Assembly (NCBI RefSeq): GCF_000422645.1
Contig: NZ_AUGL01000001.1
Coordinates: 310,001 to 374,000, forward strand
Source: Ferrimonas futtsuensis DSM 18154
GTDB lineage: Bacteria > Pseudomonadota > Gammaproteobacteria > Enterobacterales > Shewanellaceae
DNA length: 64,000 nt
Direction of reading: 5' to 3'
The notes beneath the pieces are model-generated. The model saw only the letters and a list, made by a program, of their open reading frames with translations, ran no database searches and was not told the DNA's origin. Shown here one piece after another: positions 8,355 through 16,988 of the stretch. Both the position numbers and the translations under genes were made by a program. Position 1 is the first letter of the stretch. Each line of letters opens with the position of its first letter.

Positions 8355-9332
8355 GTGGATATAGAGCGTCTCGACTACCGTTCCCTGATCGTCTTTGAGT
8401 CCGTGGCCCGCCACCTCAATGCGGGATTGGCCGCCAATGAGCTGGGCATGAGCAGCTCCACCGTCAGCCGCCACATGGGCAACCTGAGGGAGGTGTTCGA
8501 GGATGTGCTGTTCATCCGGCGAAGCCAGGGGTTCATTCCGACGGATAAGGCGATGGAGATTCTGCCTACAGTGCAACACCTCATAAAGAGTTATGGAGAA
8601 TTGAGGCAGTCACACACCCGGTTCGATCCCCGCACCGCCAAGGAACACTTCACCATCTACGCCTACAACGAGTTCACCTACGCCACCAACAGGGCGGTAC
8701 ACGAGGTGATCCTGCCCCAGGCACCACAACTCAGCTTCGAGGTGCGCACCCTCTCCTCCGACTGCAGCCGTGCCATTGAGAATGGCGACATCGACTTTGC
8801 CGTAGTGTATGAAAATTTTGCCGGCAACAAACTGGTGGCGGACCTGATCTCCCCCACCGAAGAGATGTATCTGGCAGCCCGGGAGGGACACCCGGTATTT
8901 CATGAAGAGATCACCCTGGAGAGCCTGTGCCGCTTCCCCTATTTCGAGCTGGATAACTATGACGACATCCCCTGTCCACTGCTGGCCCAGGTGGCCTCCA
9001 AGCAGGGACTGTCAGTCAAGGTGGCTGGCTATACCGACAATCTGGCTGCATTGACCCGCCACCTGCTGGACAGCAGTGCCATCGCCATGAGCTGCAATGC
9101 CTTTACCCGAGACTATCTGAAACTGGTCAAACGGATGCGCACCTGCAAGCTTCCCGATGAGGTCACCGACATGCTGATCGGCCAGATCGATGTAGGCCGC
9201 ACCGTAGGCAACTATCTGGTCTACTCCAGCATCAATCAGTCCGTCTGTCATGACTGGGTCAAACAGCAACTGCTGAATTCGCTGAGAAACCAGTGGTACG
9301 AGGCACTGGAAAAGGGGCCTAAGCCCCTGTAG
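8355..9332 (+). CDS. LysR-family transcriptional regulator, paralogue of the divergent neighbour
   Basis: A 325-residue LysR-type regulator starting at GTG 8355 after GGGAGA. The N-terminal helix-turn-helix (GLAANELGMSSSTVSRHMG) and effector domain align throughout with the product of 6921-7883, including RTLSSDC, GDIDFAVVYE, ELDNYDD and AGYTDN. The pair is transcribed away from a shared 470-bp region. Its stop at 9332 directly abuts the stop of the convergent AraC-type gene. Likely CRP-controlled from the promoter at 8048-8098. Targets and effector are unknown. Confidence 0.85.
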   Translation: MDIERLDYRSLIVFESVARHLNAGLAANELGMSSSTVSRHMGNLREVFEDVLFIRRSQGFIPTDKAMEILPTVQHLIKSYGELRQSHTRFDPRTAKEHFTIYAYNEFTYATNRAVHEVILPQAPQLSFEVRTLSSDCSRAIENGDIDFAVVYENFAGNKLVADLISPTEEMYLAAREGHPVFHEEITLESLCRFPYFELDNYDDIPCPLLAQVASKQGLSVKVAGYTDNLAALTRHLLDSSAIAMSCNAFTRDYLKLVKRMRTCKLPDEVTDMLIGQIDVGRTVGNYLVYSSINQSVCHDWVKQQLLNSLRNQWYEALEKGPKPL

Positions 9333-10235
9333 TCAGGCGATGACTGCACTGCAGAAGCTGACATCGGCCTGGTGAGTGTCCACATCGACACTGTGGTACC
9401 ACTCGAAGCAGGGGCCCTCATCCACCTCGATACCGGATTGCACCACCTGGCTGATCAACTCTTCCCAGGCCAGGGGGTATTGGGCCTTATCGGTGATCTC
9501 CCGCCTCAATGTCGCATAGCGCCCGCCGGGAAAGGGCTTTCGCTCCAGCCACTGGGGCAGAGCTGTCTCCTCCGGCACCATCAGGCAGATGTCGGTTCGG
9601 CAGCGCTCCGCCGGAGTAAGCTCGGGGTTGTCGTGATAGATGAACAGGCAGGGCGCCTCGGTCAGACCCTGCATCTTCGCCCATTGGAACAGGCGGCCAC
9701 AGGGCTCCTCATAGTTTTCACCATAGGGACCGGTGACGCGGATGGCCGCCAGGGAGGCCGGCTCGAAGTGTTTCATTTCCATGTTGCAGCTCCATTTTGG
9801 GGTTGAGTCTGCATGGTAATCCCCCTCCCCGTTGGCCGCGTGTCCCCGCTTGCGCAACCGGTGTCCTATCTTGCTGTTTTGCAGCAGCTCCGACAGCTGT
9901 TCCATGCCGGCACACCCGCTGACCTCGCTGGGGGTGAGCCCGAAGTGGCGGCGAAACGCTTTGGAGAGGCTCTGGGAGCTGGAAAATCCGTGCTCCAACG
10001 CCACCTGGGTGACCGTCCCCTTGTCATAGAACAGGGCACAAGCGGCGCTTTGCAGACGCAGGCGCCGCCTAAAGTCATCCAGGGTTTCGCCGGTGACCGC
10101 CTTAAAGATGCGATGAAAATGATAGGGAGACAGGTGAGCCCTGGCCGCCACCTCTGCCAGGTTCATCGGCTCGGCCAGGTTGTTTTCAAGATACCGGATC
10201 ACCGGAATCAGTCGGGTTGGGTAGTCAACGCTCAT
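9333..10235 (-). CDS. AraC-family regulator with GyrI-like effector domain
   Basis: A 300-residue protein. Residues about 8-105 are an AraC/XylS DNA-binding domain with two helix-turn-helix motifs (NLAEVAARAHLSPYHFHRIF and TQVALEHGFSSSQSLSKAF). Residues about 150-298 form a GyrI/SbmC-like small-molecule-binding domain, as in Rob- and BmrR-type drug-responsive regulators. The architecture suggests sensing of a hydrophobic or toxic compound. It is a single-gene unit with no obvious co-transcribed transporter, so its target is not evident from context. Confidence 0.85.
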   Translation of the reverse strand: MSVDYPTRLIPVIRYLENNLAEPMNLAEVAARAHLSPYHFHRIFKAVTGETLDDFRRRLRLQSAACALFYDKGTVTQVALEHGFSSSQSLSKAFRRHFGLTPSEVSGCAGMEQLSELLQNSKIGHRLRKRGHAANGEGDYHADSTPKWSCNMEMKHFEPASLAAIRVTGPYGENYEEPCGRLFQWAKMQGLTEAPCLFIYHDNPELTPAERCRTDICLMVPEETALPQWLERKPFPGGRYATLRREITDKAQYPLAWEELISQVVQSGIEVDEGPCFEWYHSVDVDTHQADVSFCSAVIA

Positions 10236-10357
10236 CTAAGGAAGCTTCCAGATACTCAGGCCACCAGCCTGCCTAAAGCGGACTGCGGGTGCAAGGCTCT
10301 GGCGTTAGGCGTCCGCAAAGAGGGATAATGGGTCACGTTATTTTACCAAGGCCCCCA

Positions 10358-11047
10358 ATGAGACTGGATAAATACCTCTGCAGCGCCACCGAGCTGACGC
10401 GCTCTCTGGCCAAAAAGCTGCTGCACCGCGGCGAGGTCACCTGCGATGGCGAGGTGATCAAGGACCCAGGGTTTAAAGTTACAGATCAACACATTATCTG
10501 CATAGACGGCGAACCGGTCACCCCGTTGGGAGAGCGCTACCTGATGCTGCACAAGCCGCCAGAGTGCGTCAGCTCCCATACGGACGACGGCTATCCATCG
10601 GTGCTGATCTACATCGATCAGCTCCGCCGGGAGGAGCTCAAGATCGTCGGTCGGCTGGACGCGGACACCACAGGGTTGCTGCTGCTGACCACCGACGGGA
10701 AATGGTCCCACCGCATCACCTCCCCCAACAGCCGTTGCCCTAAGCGCTACCGGGTCACTCTGGCCGACCCCATCGACCAGAACCAGCTGGATTCGCTGAA
10801 CACCGGCGTGCTGCTTCATGGCGAGTCCGAGCCTGTCTCCGGGCAGGCCGAGCAAATCGACAGCCACAACCTGTGGCTGACCATAGGGGAGGGAAAGTAC
10901 CACCAGGTGAAGCGGATGTGTGCCGCCATGGGCAATAAGGTGGTGGGCCTGCACCGCCACAGCATCGGCGACCTGACTCTGGACTCAGAGCTGGCCCCCG
11001 GAGAGTGGCGAGCACTCACTCCAGAGGAGATTGCTCAGTTCCAGTAG
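10358..11047 (+). CDS. rsuA: 16S rRNA pseudouridine-516 synthase
   Basis: A 229-residue protein with an N-terminal S4 RNA-binding domain (MRLDKYLCSATELTRSLAKK) and the RsuA-family catalytic domain; the signature GRLDADTTGLLLL contains the catalytic aspartate D101, one position from E. coli RsuA D102. It isomerises U516 of 16S rRNA. Upstream in-frame codons exist, but family alignment and domain start favour ATG at 10358. A hairpin at 11069-11087 follows the gene. Length and motifs are normal. Confidence 0.93.
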   Translation: MRLDKYLCSATELTRSLAKKLLHRGEVTCDGEVIKDPGFKVTDQHIICIDGEPVTPLGERYLMLHKPPECVSSHTDDGYPSVLIYIDQLRREELKIVGRLDADTTGLLLLTTDGKWSHRITSPNSRCPKRYRVTLADPIDQNQLDSLNTGVLLHGESEPVSGQAEQIDSHNLWLTIGEGKYHQVKRMCAAMGNKVVGLHRHSIGDLTLDSELAPGEWRALTPEEIAQFQ

Positions 11048-11068
11048 AGACAGCCACAGAGACAACAA

Positions 11069-11087
11069 GGGCGCCCCATGGGCGCCC
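11069..11087. terminator. Hairpin between convergent rsuA and glycerate kinase genes
   Basis: GGGCGCC-CCATG-GGCGCCC forms a strong stem followed by TCGTCTT on the plus strand and by a T-rich stretch on the minus strand. It probably terminates both convergent transcripts. Confidence 0.6.
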
Positions 11088-11103
11088 TCGTCTTATGCGA
11101 ACA

Positions 11104-12267
11104 TCACTGGTTGGTCACTGTTCCTGGCCTGGTATATCCGGCCATCTGCCACACCGCCGCCAGGTTGCGTGCGGTCAGGGTCAGGTTCTCCGCCCCTCTG
11201 GCCAGGGCATCGTCTAAATTGGTCACGCCCGGCACCACACTGAACAGGGCAGCAATCCCCTCCTGATGGACCAATTCAGCTCCCGGCCCCAGGGATCCCG
11301 CCAGAGCGACGACAGGCACCCCGGCTTTCTTCGCCATTCGCGATACGCCAACCGGGGTCTTGCCGTGAACAGACTGACCGTCGATGCAGCCTTCCCCGGT
11401 GATCACCAGATCGGCCCCCTGCAGCGCCTGCTCCAGCCCCACGGCGTCCATGACAATCTCAACACCCGGTTTCAATTGAGCCTTCAACAGACCCGCCAGG
11501 GCGGCGCCCAGGCCACCAGCGGCTCCGGCTCCAGGAATCTCGGCCACGGCGACCCCATGTTGCTGCTCAATCACCCGGGCATAGTGCTCCAGGTTGGCAT
11601 CCAGCTGAGCCACCATCGCTGGTGTTGCCCCTTTCTGCGGGCCAAACACCGCCGACGCCCCCTTGGCACCACACAGAGGATTATCCACATCACAGGCCAC
11701 CTCCAGCGACACCTGACTGAGGCGAGGGTCCAGTCCGCAAAGATCCAGATTGGCCAGCCTGCCCAGGGCACCTCCTCCCGGGGGCAGTTCAACGCCCTCT
11801 TCATCCAGCAGTCTGGCCCCCAAAGCCTGCATCATGCCGGCCCCGCCGTCGTTGGTGGCGCTGCCACCGATGCCGATGATGATCTTGTCAACGCCCCGTT
11901 CCAGGGCCGCCAGGATCAGTTCACCGGTGCCGAAGGTGGACGTCAGCATGGGGTTTCGCTGATCTCGGGGTACCAGGTGCAGGCCGGAGGCCTGGGCCAT
12001 CTCCACCACAGCCGTACTGCCATCGCCCAGCAGCCCGAAGCCCGCATCCCTTCTGTTGCCCAGAGGCGCAGAGACCTCGACTCCCAACCAATCCCCTGCG
12101 GTGGCATCCAACAGAGCTTGCACCGTACCCTCGCCGCCATCGGCCATGGGCAGTTTGATCGTCTGAGCTTCAGCATCTATCTGGTGCCAACCCGCTTCGA
12201 TGGCGTTGGCGACCTCCATGGCGGTGAGGCTCTCTTTGAAGGAATCGGGGGCGATCACTATCTTCAT
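11104..12267 (-). CDS. Glycerate kinase
   Basis: A 387-residue protein of the GarK/GlxK family, which phosphorylates D-glycerate with ATP (to 2-phosphoglycerate in the characterised bacterial type). It opens MKIVIAPDSFKESLTA, the family signature, and carries DGGEGT, GIGGSATNDGGAGM and a C-terminal GEGCIDGQS-x-x-GKTPVGV. Length is normal. ATG at 12267 is preferred over the GTG one codon earlier. It stands alone, without glycolate or galactarate genes beside it. Confidence 0.92.
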   Translation of the reverse strand: MKIVIAPDSFKESLTAMEVANAIEAGWHQIDAEAQTIKLPMADGGEGTVQALLDATAGDWLGVEVSAPLGNRRDAGFGLLGDGSTAVVEMAQASGLHLVPRDQRNPMLTSTFGTGELILAALERGVDKIIIGIGGSATNDGGAGMMQALGARLLDEEGVELPPGGGALGRLANLDLCGLDPRLSQVSLEVACDVDNPLCGAKGASAVFGPQKGATPAMVAQLDANLEHYARVIEQQHGVAVAEIPGAGAAGGLGAALAGLLKAQLKPGVEIVMDAVGLEQALQGADLVITGEGCIDGQSVHGKTPVGVSRMAKKAGVPVVALAGSLGPGAELVHQEGIAALFSVVPGVTNLDDALARGAENLTLTARNLAAVWQMAGYTRPGTVTNQ

Positions 12268-12479
12268 CACTGTCTACTCGAGCTGGGACAAAGTGGTCAG
12301 CATAGATCGCCACGCAGCTGCGGGCCAGCGCTGAATCCTCACAGTGAGGCCCAGTATCCGTTTCATAAAAAATTCAATCTAAGTGCGCTTCTGTCAGTAA
12401 GCGAGTACTGACTTTTCTGACAGCAGGTAGATGAACAGACCAGGCTGCCGGCCTTCGCAACCCAGTCTGAATGCGCCCC

Positions 12480-13091
12480 CTACAGGCGGTAGTGGCTGAG
12501 GAACATGGCGGCGGACTCCGCCGCCAGATGCTGGCGCTCCGATTCCCCCAGGGGGGGCATCGACATCAGTACCTGAGGCCAGAACCCGCAGCCCTTGATC
12601 AGGCCATGCAGCTGTTCGACGGCAAACGGAATCTCCAGGGACTTGAGCCGGCCATCGGCCACCGCCGCCGCCAGCCAGCGCTGCAGTCCAGTTTCCAACT
12701 CACCATACTTTTCCATCTCCGCCTGCATCTGTTCCGGATGGAACAGAAAATGGCCAAAGGCCACCCGCATCATATCCAGGTTGACCGGATCGCTCATCAT
12801 CGCCAGCTCCTCCTCCAGCAATGCCTGCAGCTGAGGCGCCAGAGGTTCATCTCCCTGATACTGGATCTTGCTCTGAGTCAGGGCCTGCTGCCACAACTCC
12901 CTGAGCAGATGCATCACCAAGGCTTCCTTACTGGGAAAGTGGTTGTAGACGGTTCGCTTGGACACCTGAGCCAGTGCCGCCACCCTGTCCATGCTGGTGC
13001 CCTGAACTCCCTGCTCGGCAAAGGCATGCCTGGCGGCATCGATGATCGCTTCTCTTTTGATTTCGCTACGGGTTCGCTTTACTTCACTCAT
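12480..13091 (-). CDS. TetR-family repressor
   Basis: A 203-residue TetR-type regulator with an N-terminal helix-turn-helix (TSMDRVAALAQVSKRTVYNHF) and a helical ligand domain. The start at 13091 (MSEVKRTRSEIKREAI) is the first in-family methionine. It is divergent from the lipoprotein gene at 13202, and the 110-bp gap holds a 27-bp perfect palindrome plus a third half-site. It probably represses both itself and that gene. Ligand unknown. Confidence 0.85.
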   Translation of the reverse strand: MSEVKRTRSEIKREAIIDAARHAFAEQGVQGTSMDRVAALAQVSKRTVYNHFPSKEALVMHLLRELWQQALTQSKIQYQGDEPLAPQLQALLEEELAMMSDPVNLDMMRVAFGHFLFHPEQMQAEMEKYGELETGLQRWLAAAVADGRLKSLEIPFAVEQLHGLIKGCGFWPQVLMSMPPLGESERQHLAAESAAMFLSHYRL

Positions 13092-13141
13092 GACCTGCGG
13101 TCGCCTGTGGCTGGATGACACACAGAATTTTACACTTGTCG

Positions 13142-13189
13142 GTTTACTTTTAAAGCACAGAAAGTAAACTACACCGAACAGTTTACTTA
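13142..13189. promoter_or_regulatory. TetR operator, palindromic
   Basis: AAGTAAACT-N9-AGTTTACTT (13162-13188) is a perfect 9-bp inverted repeat. A further half-site GTTTACTTT (13142-13150) pairs with GAAAGTAAAC (13160-13169). The half-sites alternate across the divergent promoter region between the TetR gene and the metallo-beta-lactamase-fold gene, the usual location of a TetR autoregulatory operator. Confidence 0.7.
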
Positions 13190-13201
13190 TTTGGTGTCCC
13201 A

Positions 13202-14269
13202 ATGAAGGTCGTGTTCACCCTATTGATAGGAGCTCTAGTAATGACCAGTTGTGCTCTGAACCGTGACGCCTGGCGTCAACCGAAGTTCACCAACACCGAT
13301 GTCGACATCCGCTACAGCGCGGGTCAAATCTGGGAGATCACCAAGGCCTACTTCCGCGATCAGCGTGAAGCTGCCACCCCCAAGCAGCCCATTCCCCTGC
13401 GCCCCATCCCCCTGGATGAGCTGGATCAGCCCAGCCCCCGAGTCTATCGCCTGGGTCACTCCACCGTCCTGATGCAGTTGGATGGCCACTGGCTGCTCAC
13501 CGACCCGGTCTTCAGTGACCGCGCCTCCCCGGTGCAATGGGCCGGCCCCACGCGGTTTCATCCCAGCCCGCTGGCCATGGAGGATCTGCCCCATATCAAG
13601 GCGGTGGTGATCAGCCACGATCACTATGACCATCTTGATAAGGCCTCCGTCCTGGCCCTGGACAGCAAGGTCGAATGGTTCGTGACTCCCCTGCGGGTGG
13701 GCAGCCACCTGCGTAACTGGGGGATCAGCCCCGACAAGATCATCGAGCTGGCGTGGTGGCAGGAGGTCAATCTGGATGGCCTGATCCTGACTGCCACCCC
13801 CACCCAGCACTTCTCCGGACGCGGACTGCTGGACCGGGACCGCTCTCTGTGGGCCAGTTGGGTGCTGGCCGGTGTCGAAGCCCGGGTCTACTTCAGTGGT
13901 GACTCCGGCTACTTCAGTGGCTTCAAAGAGATTGGCGAGCGGCTGGGCCCCTTCGATCTGACCCTGATGGAAACCGGTGCCTACCACGATCTCTGGAGCG
14001 AGGTGCACATGCTGCCAGAGGAAAGCCTGCAGGCTCACCTGGATCTCAGAGGCAAGGCGATGCTGCCGATTCACAACGGCACCTTTGATCTGGCGCTGCA
14101 CGAATGGTACGAACCCCTGGAACGCATTCATCAACTGGCCCGCCAGCACCAGGTTAATCTGGTGACCCCCATCTTCGGGGAGGCGGTCGCCCTGACAGAG
14201 AGCTTCACCAGCCAGAGCTGGTGGCCCTCTCCCCGAACCCAGACGATACTGGCCCAGGCAACCGAGTAG
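13202..14269 (+). CDS. Metallo-beta-lactamase-fold lipoprotein, NAPE-PLD/UlaG-like
   Basis: A 355-residue protein with a lipoprotein signal (VMTSC, Cys17) and a metallo-beta-lactamase hydrolase domain. The metal motif HDHYDH is followed by a downstream histidine (TPTQHFSGRG), an aspartate in FSGDSGYFSGF and a late histidine (LPIHNGTFD). This arrangement fits the NAPE-phospholipase-D/UlaG branch, suggesting a phosphodiesterase or lactonase in the cell envelope. It starts 111 bp from the divergent TetR gene and is probably under its control. Substrate unknown; a membrane-lipid-derived substrate is a reasonable guess. Confidence 0.8.
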   Translation: MKVVFTLLIGALVMTSCALNRDAWRQPKFTNTDVDIRYSAGQIWEITKAYFRDQREAATPKQPIPLRPIPLDELDQPSPRVYRLGHSTVLMQLDGHWLLTDPVFSDRASPVQWAGPTRFHPSPLAMEDLPHIKAVVISHDHYDHLDKASVLALDSKVEWFVTPLRVGSHLRNWGISPDKIIELAWWQEVNLDGLILTATPTQHFSGRGLLDRDRSLWASWVLAGVEARVYFSGDSGYFSGFKEIGERLGPFDLTLMETGAYHDLWSEVHMLPEESLQAHLDLRGKAMLPIHNGTFDLALHEWYEPLERIHQLARQHQVNLVTPIFGEAVALTESFTSQSWWPSPRTQTILAQATE

Positions 14270-14280
14270 GACAAAGCACC

Positions 14281-14869
14281 TTGAATCCCACTTTGCTGCC
14301 TGACCAATTGGGCAAGATCGCCGTCGTCACCGGCGGCAACATCGGCCTTGGATTTGAATCCAGCCTGCAGCTGGCTCAAGCTGGCGCCCAGGTGGTGATC
14401 GCCTGCCGCGATACCGACAAGGGTGAGTGTGCCAAGCGCAGAATCCGGCTAGAGCCCCCCCAGGCACAAATTGAGATCCTGCCCCTGGACCTGAGTCCAT
14501 CGACCGGTTCAGCCAGGCCTTTGCTGCCCGCCACCCCAAGCTGGACCTGCTGCTCAATAACGCCAGCGTGGTCAATCTGGAGACCTTGCATCACACCGAC
14601 ACCGGCCGCGAGATGCACATGGCCACCAATCACCTGGGTCACTTTGCCCTGACCGGCAGGCTGATGCCCCAACTGCTCGCTTCAGAACAGGCGCGGGTGG
14701 TCACCGTCAGCAGCGGCGGCTACAAGTGGGAGGGGGGATCGACTTCGACGATCCAGACTGGCACCAACGTCCCTACGACCGTCTCAAGGCTGAGATCCTG
14801 AACAGGGAGGTCAGCCAGCGGCTGTGGGCCCTATCTGGGCAACTGGCCGGCGTCCGTTACCCTGAGTAA
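14281..14869 (+). pseudogene. Short-chain dehydrogenase/reductase pseudogene
   Basis: An SDR gene broken by two frameshifts. Frame 1 from TTG 14281 gives the Rossmann motif VTGGNIGLGF and continues to about 14490. Frame 2 resumes with IDRFSQAFAARHPKLDLLLN, then NNAS and NHLGHFALTGRL, up to about 14735. Frame 3 then gives IDFDDPDWHQRPYDRLKAE and a typical C-terminus LWALSGQLAGVRYPE, stop at 14867-14869. The stretch between RLKAE and the C-terminus lacks the catalytic Y-x3-K and about 100 further residues, so there is also an internal deletion. It is not a working enzyme. It follows the lipoprotein gene closely and may once have been in the same TetR-controlled unit. Confidence 0.85.
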
Positions 14870-14874
14870 CCAAT

Positions 14875-14902
14875 AAAAAAGCCGCTGATCTGGGTCAGCG
14901 GC
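14875..14902 (-). terminator. Terminator of the oxygenase gene
   Basis: On the minus strand GCCGCTGA-N6-TCAGCGGC is followed by TTTTTT (14875-14880), ending transcription from the gene at 14927-15781. Confidence 0.8.
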
Positions 14903-14926
14903 TTAAACCATCATCATGAATTTTGG

Positions 14927-15781
14927 CTAGATGACGCCAAGCTCACGCAGTCGTTCCATCAGGTAGCTGTGAGCCGTATGACGCTCCGACAACACCACCT
15001 CAGATCTGGGGTGGATAAAGAGCGGCAATGACACCCGCGACCGGTTGAAGTCCATCCCCTCAGGGTTGATCACCCTGTGGGTGGTGGAGGGGAAATACCC
15101 CTGGGAGGCTTCCTGCAACATGTCACCTATGTTGATGATCAGGTTGCCGAAGTCACAGGGTACATCCAGCCACTGGCCATCTTTTCCCTGCACCTGAAGC
15201 CCGGGCTCATTGGCCGCAGGCAAGATGGTGATCAGGTTGATGTCCTCGTGGGCGGCGGCACGAATGGCGCCGGGCTCCTCCTCGCCGGTCATGGGCGGAT
15301 AGTGCAACACGCGCAGAAGGGACTGCTCACTGCCCTTGATCATATTGGGCAGGGGTTCGCGGTAGTGCTCGGCCACGTCGGCAGGTGTATGCCGCTCAAT
15401 CCACTCCAACAGGGTGGTGGCAAACGCCAGCGTGGTGTCGTAGTACTCCTGCAGTTCCCTCTTCAACTGGGTGGGACATTGACCCCAAGGGTAGTAGTGG
15501 TAGTACTCCTTGATGTCCCGTTTATCTGATCCCTTGGCACTCTCCGCTACCTCCGCAGCAAAGAACCCATCCTGGGCTTCCGGGTTGAAAGCAAACTGGT
15601 GCTTCTCCTCGGTACCAAAAAAGGTCAGCCAGTTGTCGTAGATGCCTTGAACCCTCTGCTGCGACAGCGGATGGTTCTTCAGCACCCCAAACCCGGTATC
15701 CCGCAGAGACTTCACAAAACGCTCGGCGGCGTCCTCGCTGTGAAAGTCCACGGCTTCCAGGCGCGTTACCTGTGTATCCAT
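14927..15781 (-). CDS. Isopenicillin-N-synthase-like 2-oxoglutarate/Fe(II) oxygenase
   Basis: A 284-residue member of the IPNS-like dioxygenase superfamily. The N-terminal DIOX_N region (FVKSLRDTGFGVLKNH) and the 2OG-Fe(II) core are present: H-x-D iron ligands in AAHEDINLITIL, the distal histidine in STTHRV, and the R-x-S 2-oxoglutarate contact in NRSRVSLPLF. The start at 15781 is preceded by AAAGGGG; a longer frame runs upstream to 15910 but lacks homology-like sequence. Such enzymes hydroxylate or oxidise small molecules; the substrate cannot be told from here. Single-gene unit. Confidence 0.85.
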   Translation of the reverse strand: MDTQVTRLEAVDFHSEDAAERFVKSLRDTGFGVLKNHPLSQQRVQGIYDNWLTFFGTEEKHQFAFNPEAQDGFFAAEVAESAKGSDKRDIKEYYHYYPWGQCPTQLKRELQEYYDTTLAFATTLLEWIERHTPADVAEHYREPLPNMIKGSEQSLLRVLHYPPMTGEEEPGAIRAAAHEDINLITILPAANEPGLQVQGKDGQWLDVPCDFGNLIINIGDMLQEASQGYFPSTTHRVINPEGMDFNRSRVSLPLFIHPRSEVVLSERHTAHSYLMERLRELGVI

Positions 15782-15989
15782 ATTGACCCCTTTGCCCTGC
15801 TTGGCAGGTGCGTTTTTTATCATCTTCCGTTGATGCGCTTTGGCGCGGCGCCATTGTAGCCTTGGGGAAAAGCGTGATCCAGCGCAAAATGTCTCAGAAA
15901 AGGTGAGCAACGCACGGAAAGAGGGGTAACCCTTTGGTTAATAGGGATATTTGTGACCTGCAATAGAACCACAAGCCAAACTGCGGCGG

Positions 15990-16760
15990 TCAGAGTTTGG
16001 GAAGCTGGCGGACATCGTTATAGCCATGAAATTTCAGGCAACGCTCACAGTTTTTATTCGGCTTGTAATGTTTATCAAAAAATAGCTCTATCTTATTGGC
16101 CAAATTCTCAAACTTGGTTTCAGTAGCCACCTCATTCCACTTATATCGATTCATCATCTCAGCCAAGTGTCGATAATAAGTTGGGTTCTTTTCGGTTAAA
16201 TATTTGCTTTCCATAAGTTGACTTTCGTAAGAGGAAAGACTGCCCGCCATAAAGAAATAGATTGCCTGAGTTAATTCCATCACCTGGGCTTCGGTCGCCT
16301 GCAAAGCGCCACTCTGCTGAGCCTGCTCTATGTGCAGATGCACCCGGCTCCAGAACAAGTTCACCCGCTCCCTGAGCAGGGCAATCTTCTCGTCGCTGGC
16401 CATCTGCCAGAACATGGAGTTGATAGACACCACCCTCAAAATGTTAAAGGTCTGGCTGCGAGACACCGAGATCAGGGAGAACACCGCCGGCACCGCCGCC
16501 CGCTCAAGCTCGGTCAGCTCGGGGTGCTGTTCAAGAAACAGCGGCATGTAGTTGGAGGTACAGTTGCGCAGGAACAGGCACACCAGCACATCCTCCTTGG
16601 ACTGGAAGAACTTATACAGGGTGTGGTTGGAACAGGAGGCCTCCTTGGCCATCTGGGCAAAACGAAACGAGACCACACCATGCTCGTCAACCAGGCTTTC
16701 GGCCACGTTCAACAGCTCATTACAGCGCATGATATCCAGATTGGTTTTGGGGCAGTGCAT
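15990..16760 (-). CDS. TetR-family regulator with C-terminal CxxC
   Basis: A 256-residue regulator with a TetR helix-turn-helix near the N-terminus (FRFAQMAKEASCSNHTLYKFFQ). It is longer than usual, ending in a basic tail with a CERC motif that could bind metal or form a redox disulfide. ATG 16760 follows GAGGTGACC; a GTG two codons earlier is less likely. It is divergent from the flavoprotein/tetrahaem cytochrome/cupin genes and is their probable regulator. The same TetR/flavoprotein/cytochrome neighbourhood is, to my knowledge, found in Shewanella. Confidence 0.8.
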   Translation of the reverse strand: MHCPKTNLDIMRCNELLNVAESLVDEHGVVSFRFAQMAKEASCSNHTLYKFFQSKEDVLVCLFLRNCTSNYMPLFLEQHPELTELERAAVPAVFSLISVSRSQTFNILRVVSINSMFWQMASDEKIALLRERVNLFWSRVHLHIEQAQQSGALQATEAQVMELTQAIYFFMAGSLSSYESQLMESKYLTEKNPTYYRHLAEMMNRYKWNEVATETKFENLANKIELFFDKHYKPNKNCERCLKFHGYNDVRQLPKL

Positions 16761-16866
16761 GGTCACCTCATCACTGATTAATTTCAGGCGCCGTTACTTT
16801 GTCACAATGTGCGAGTTATTTTCGCTACCCAGACCACAGTTTTTATTTCAATTACAGCGCAAGAAA

Positions 16867-16907
16867 TTTTTTCTGCGAAACACTCACGAAAACTTTTTTC
16901 ACCGAAA
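16867..16907. promoter_or_regulatory. Directly repeated candidate operator
   Basis: TTTTTTCTGCGAAA (16867-16880) and TTTTTTCACCGAAA (16894-16907) agree at 12 of 14 positions and are 27 bp apart. They lie in the 228-bp divergent region between the TetR gene and the flavoprotein gene, and are candidates for the TetR binding sites. A half CRP site (TGTGA) follows at 16914-16918. Confidence 0.4.
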
Positions 16908-16988
16908 TACCACTGTGATCTCGCGCTTATTTTTGCCTCTCCCGCCAGCGATAAAGTAATTCCACATTCACTGCGCGAGATAAACACT

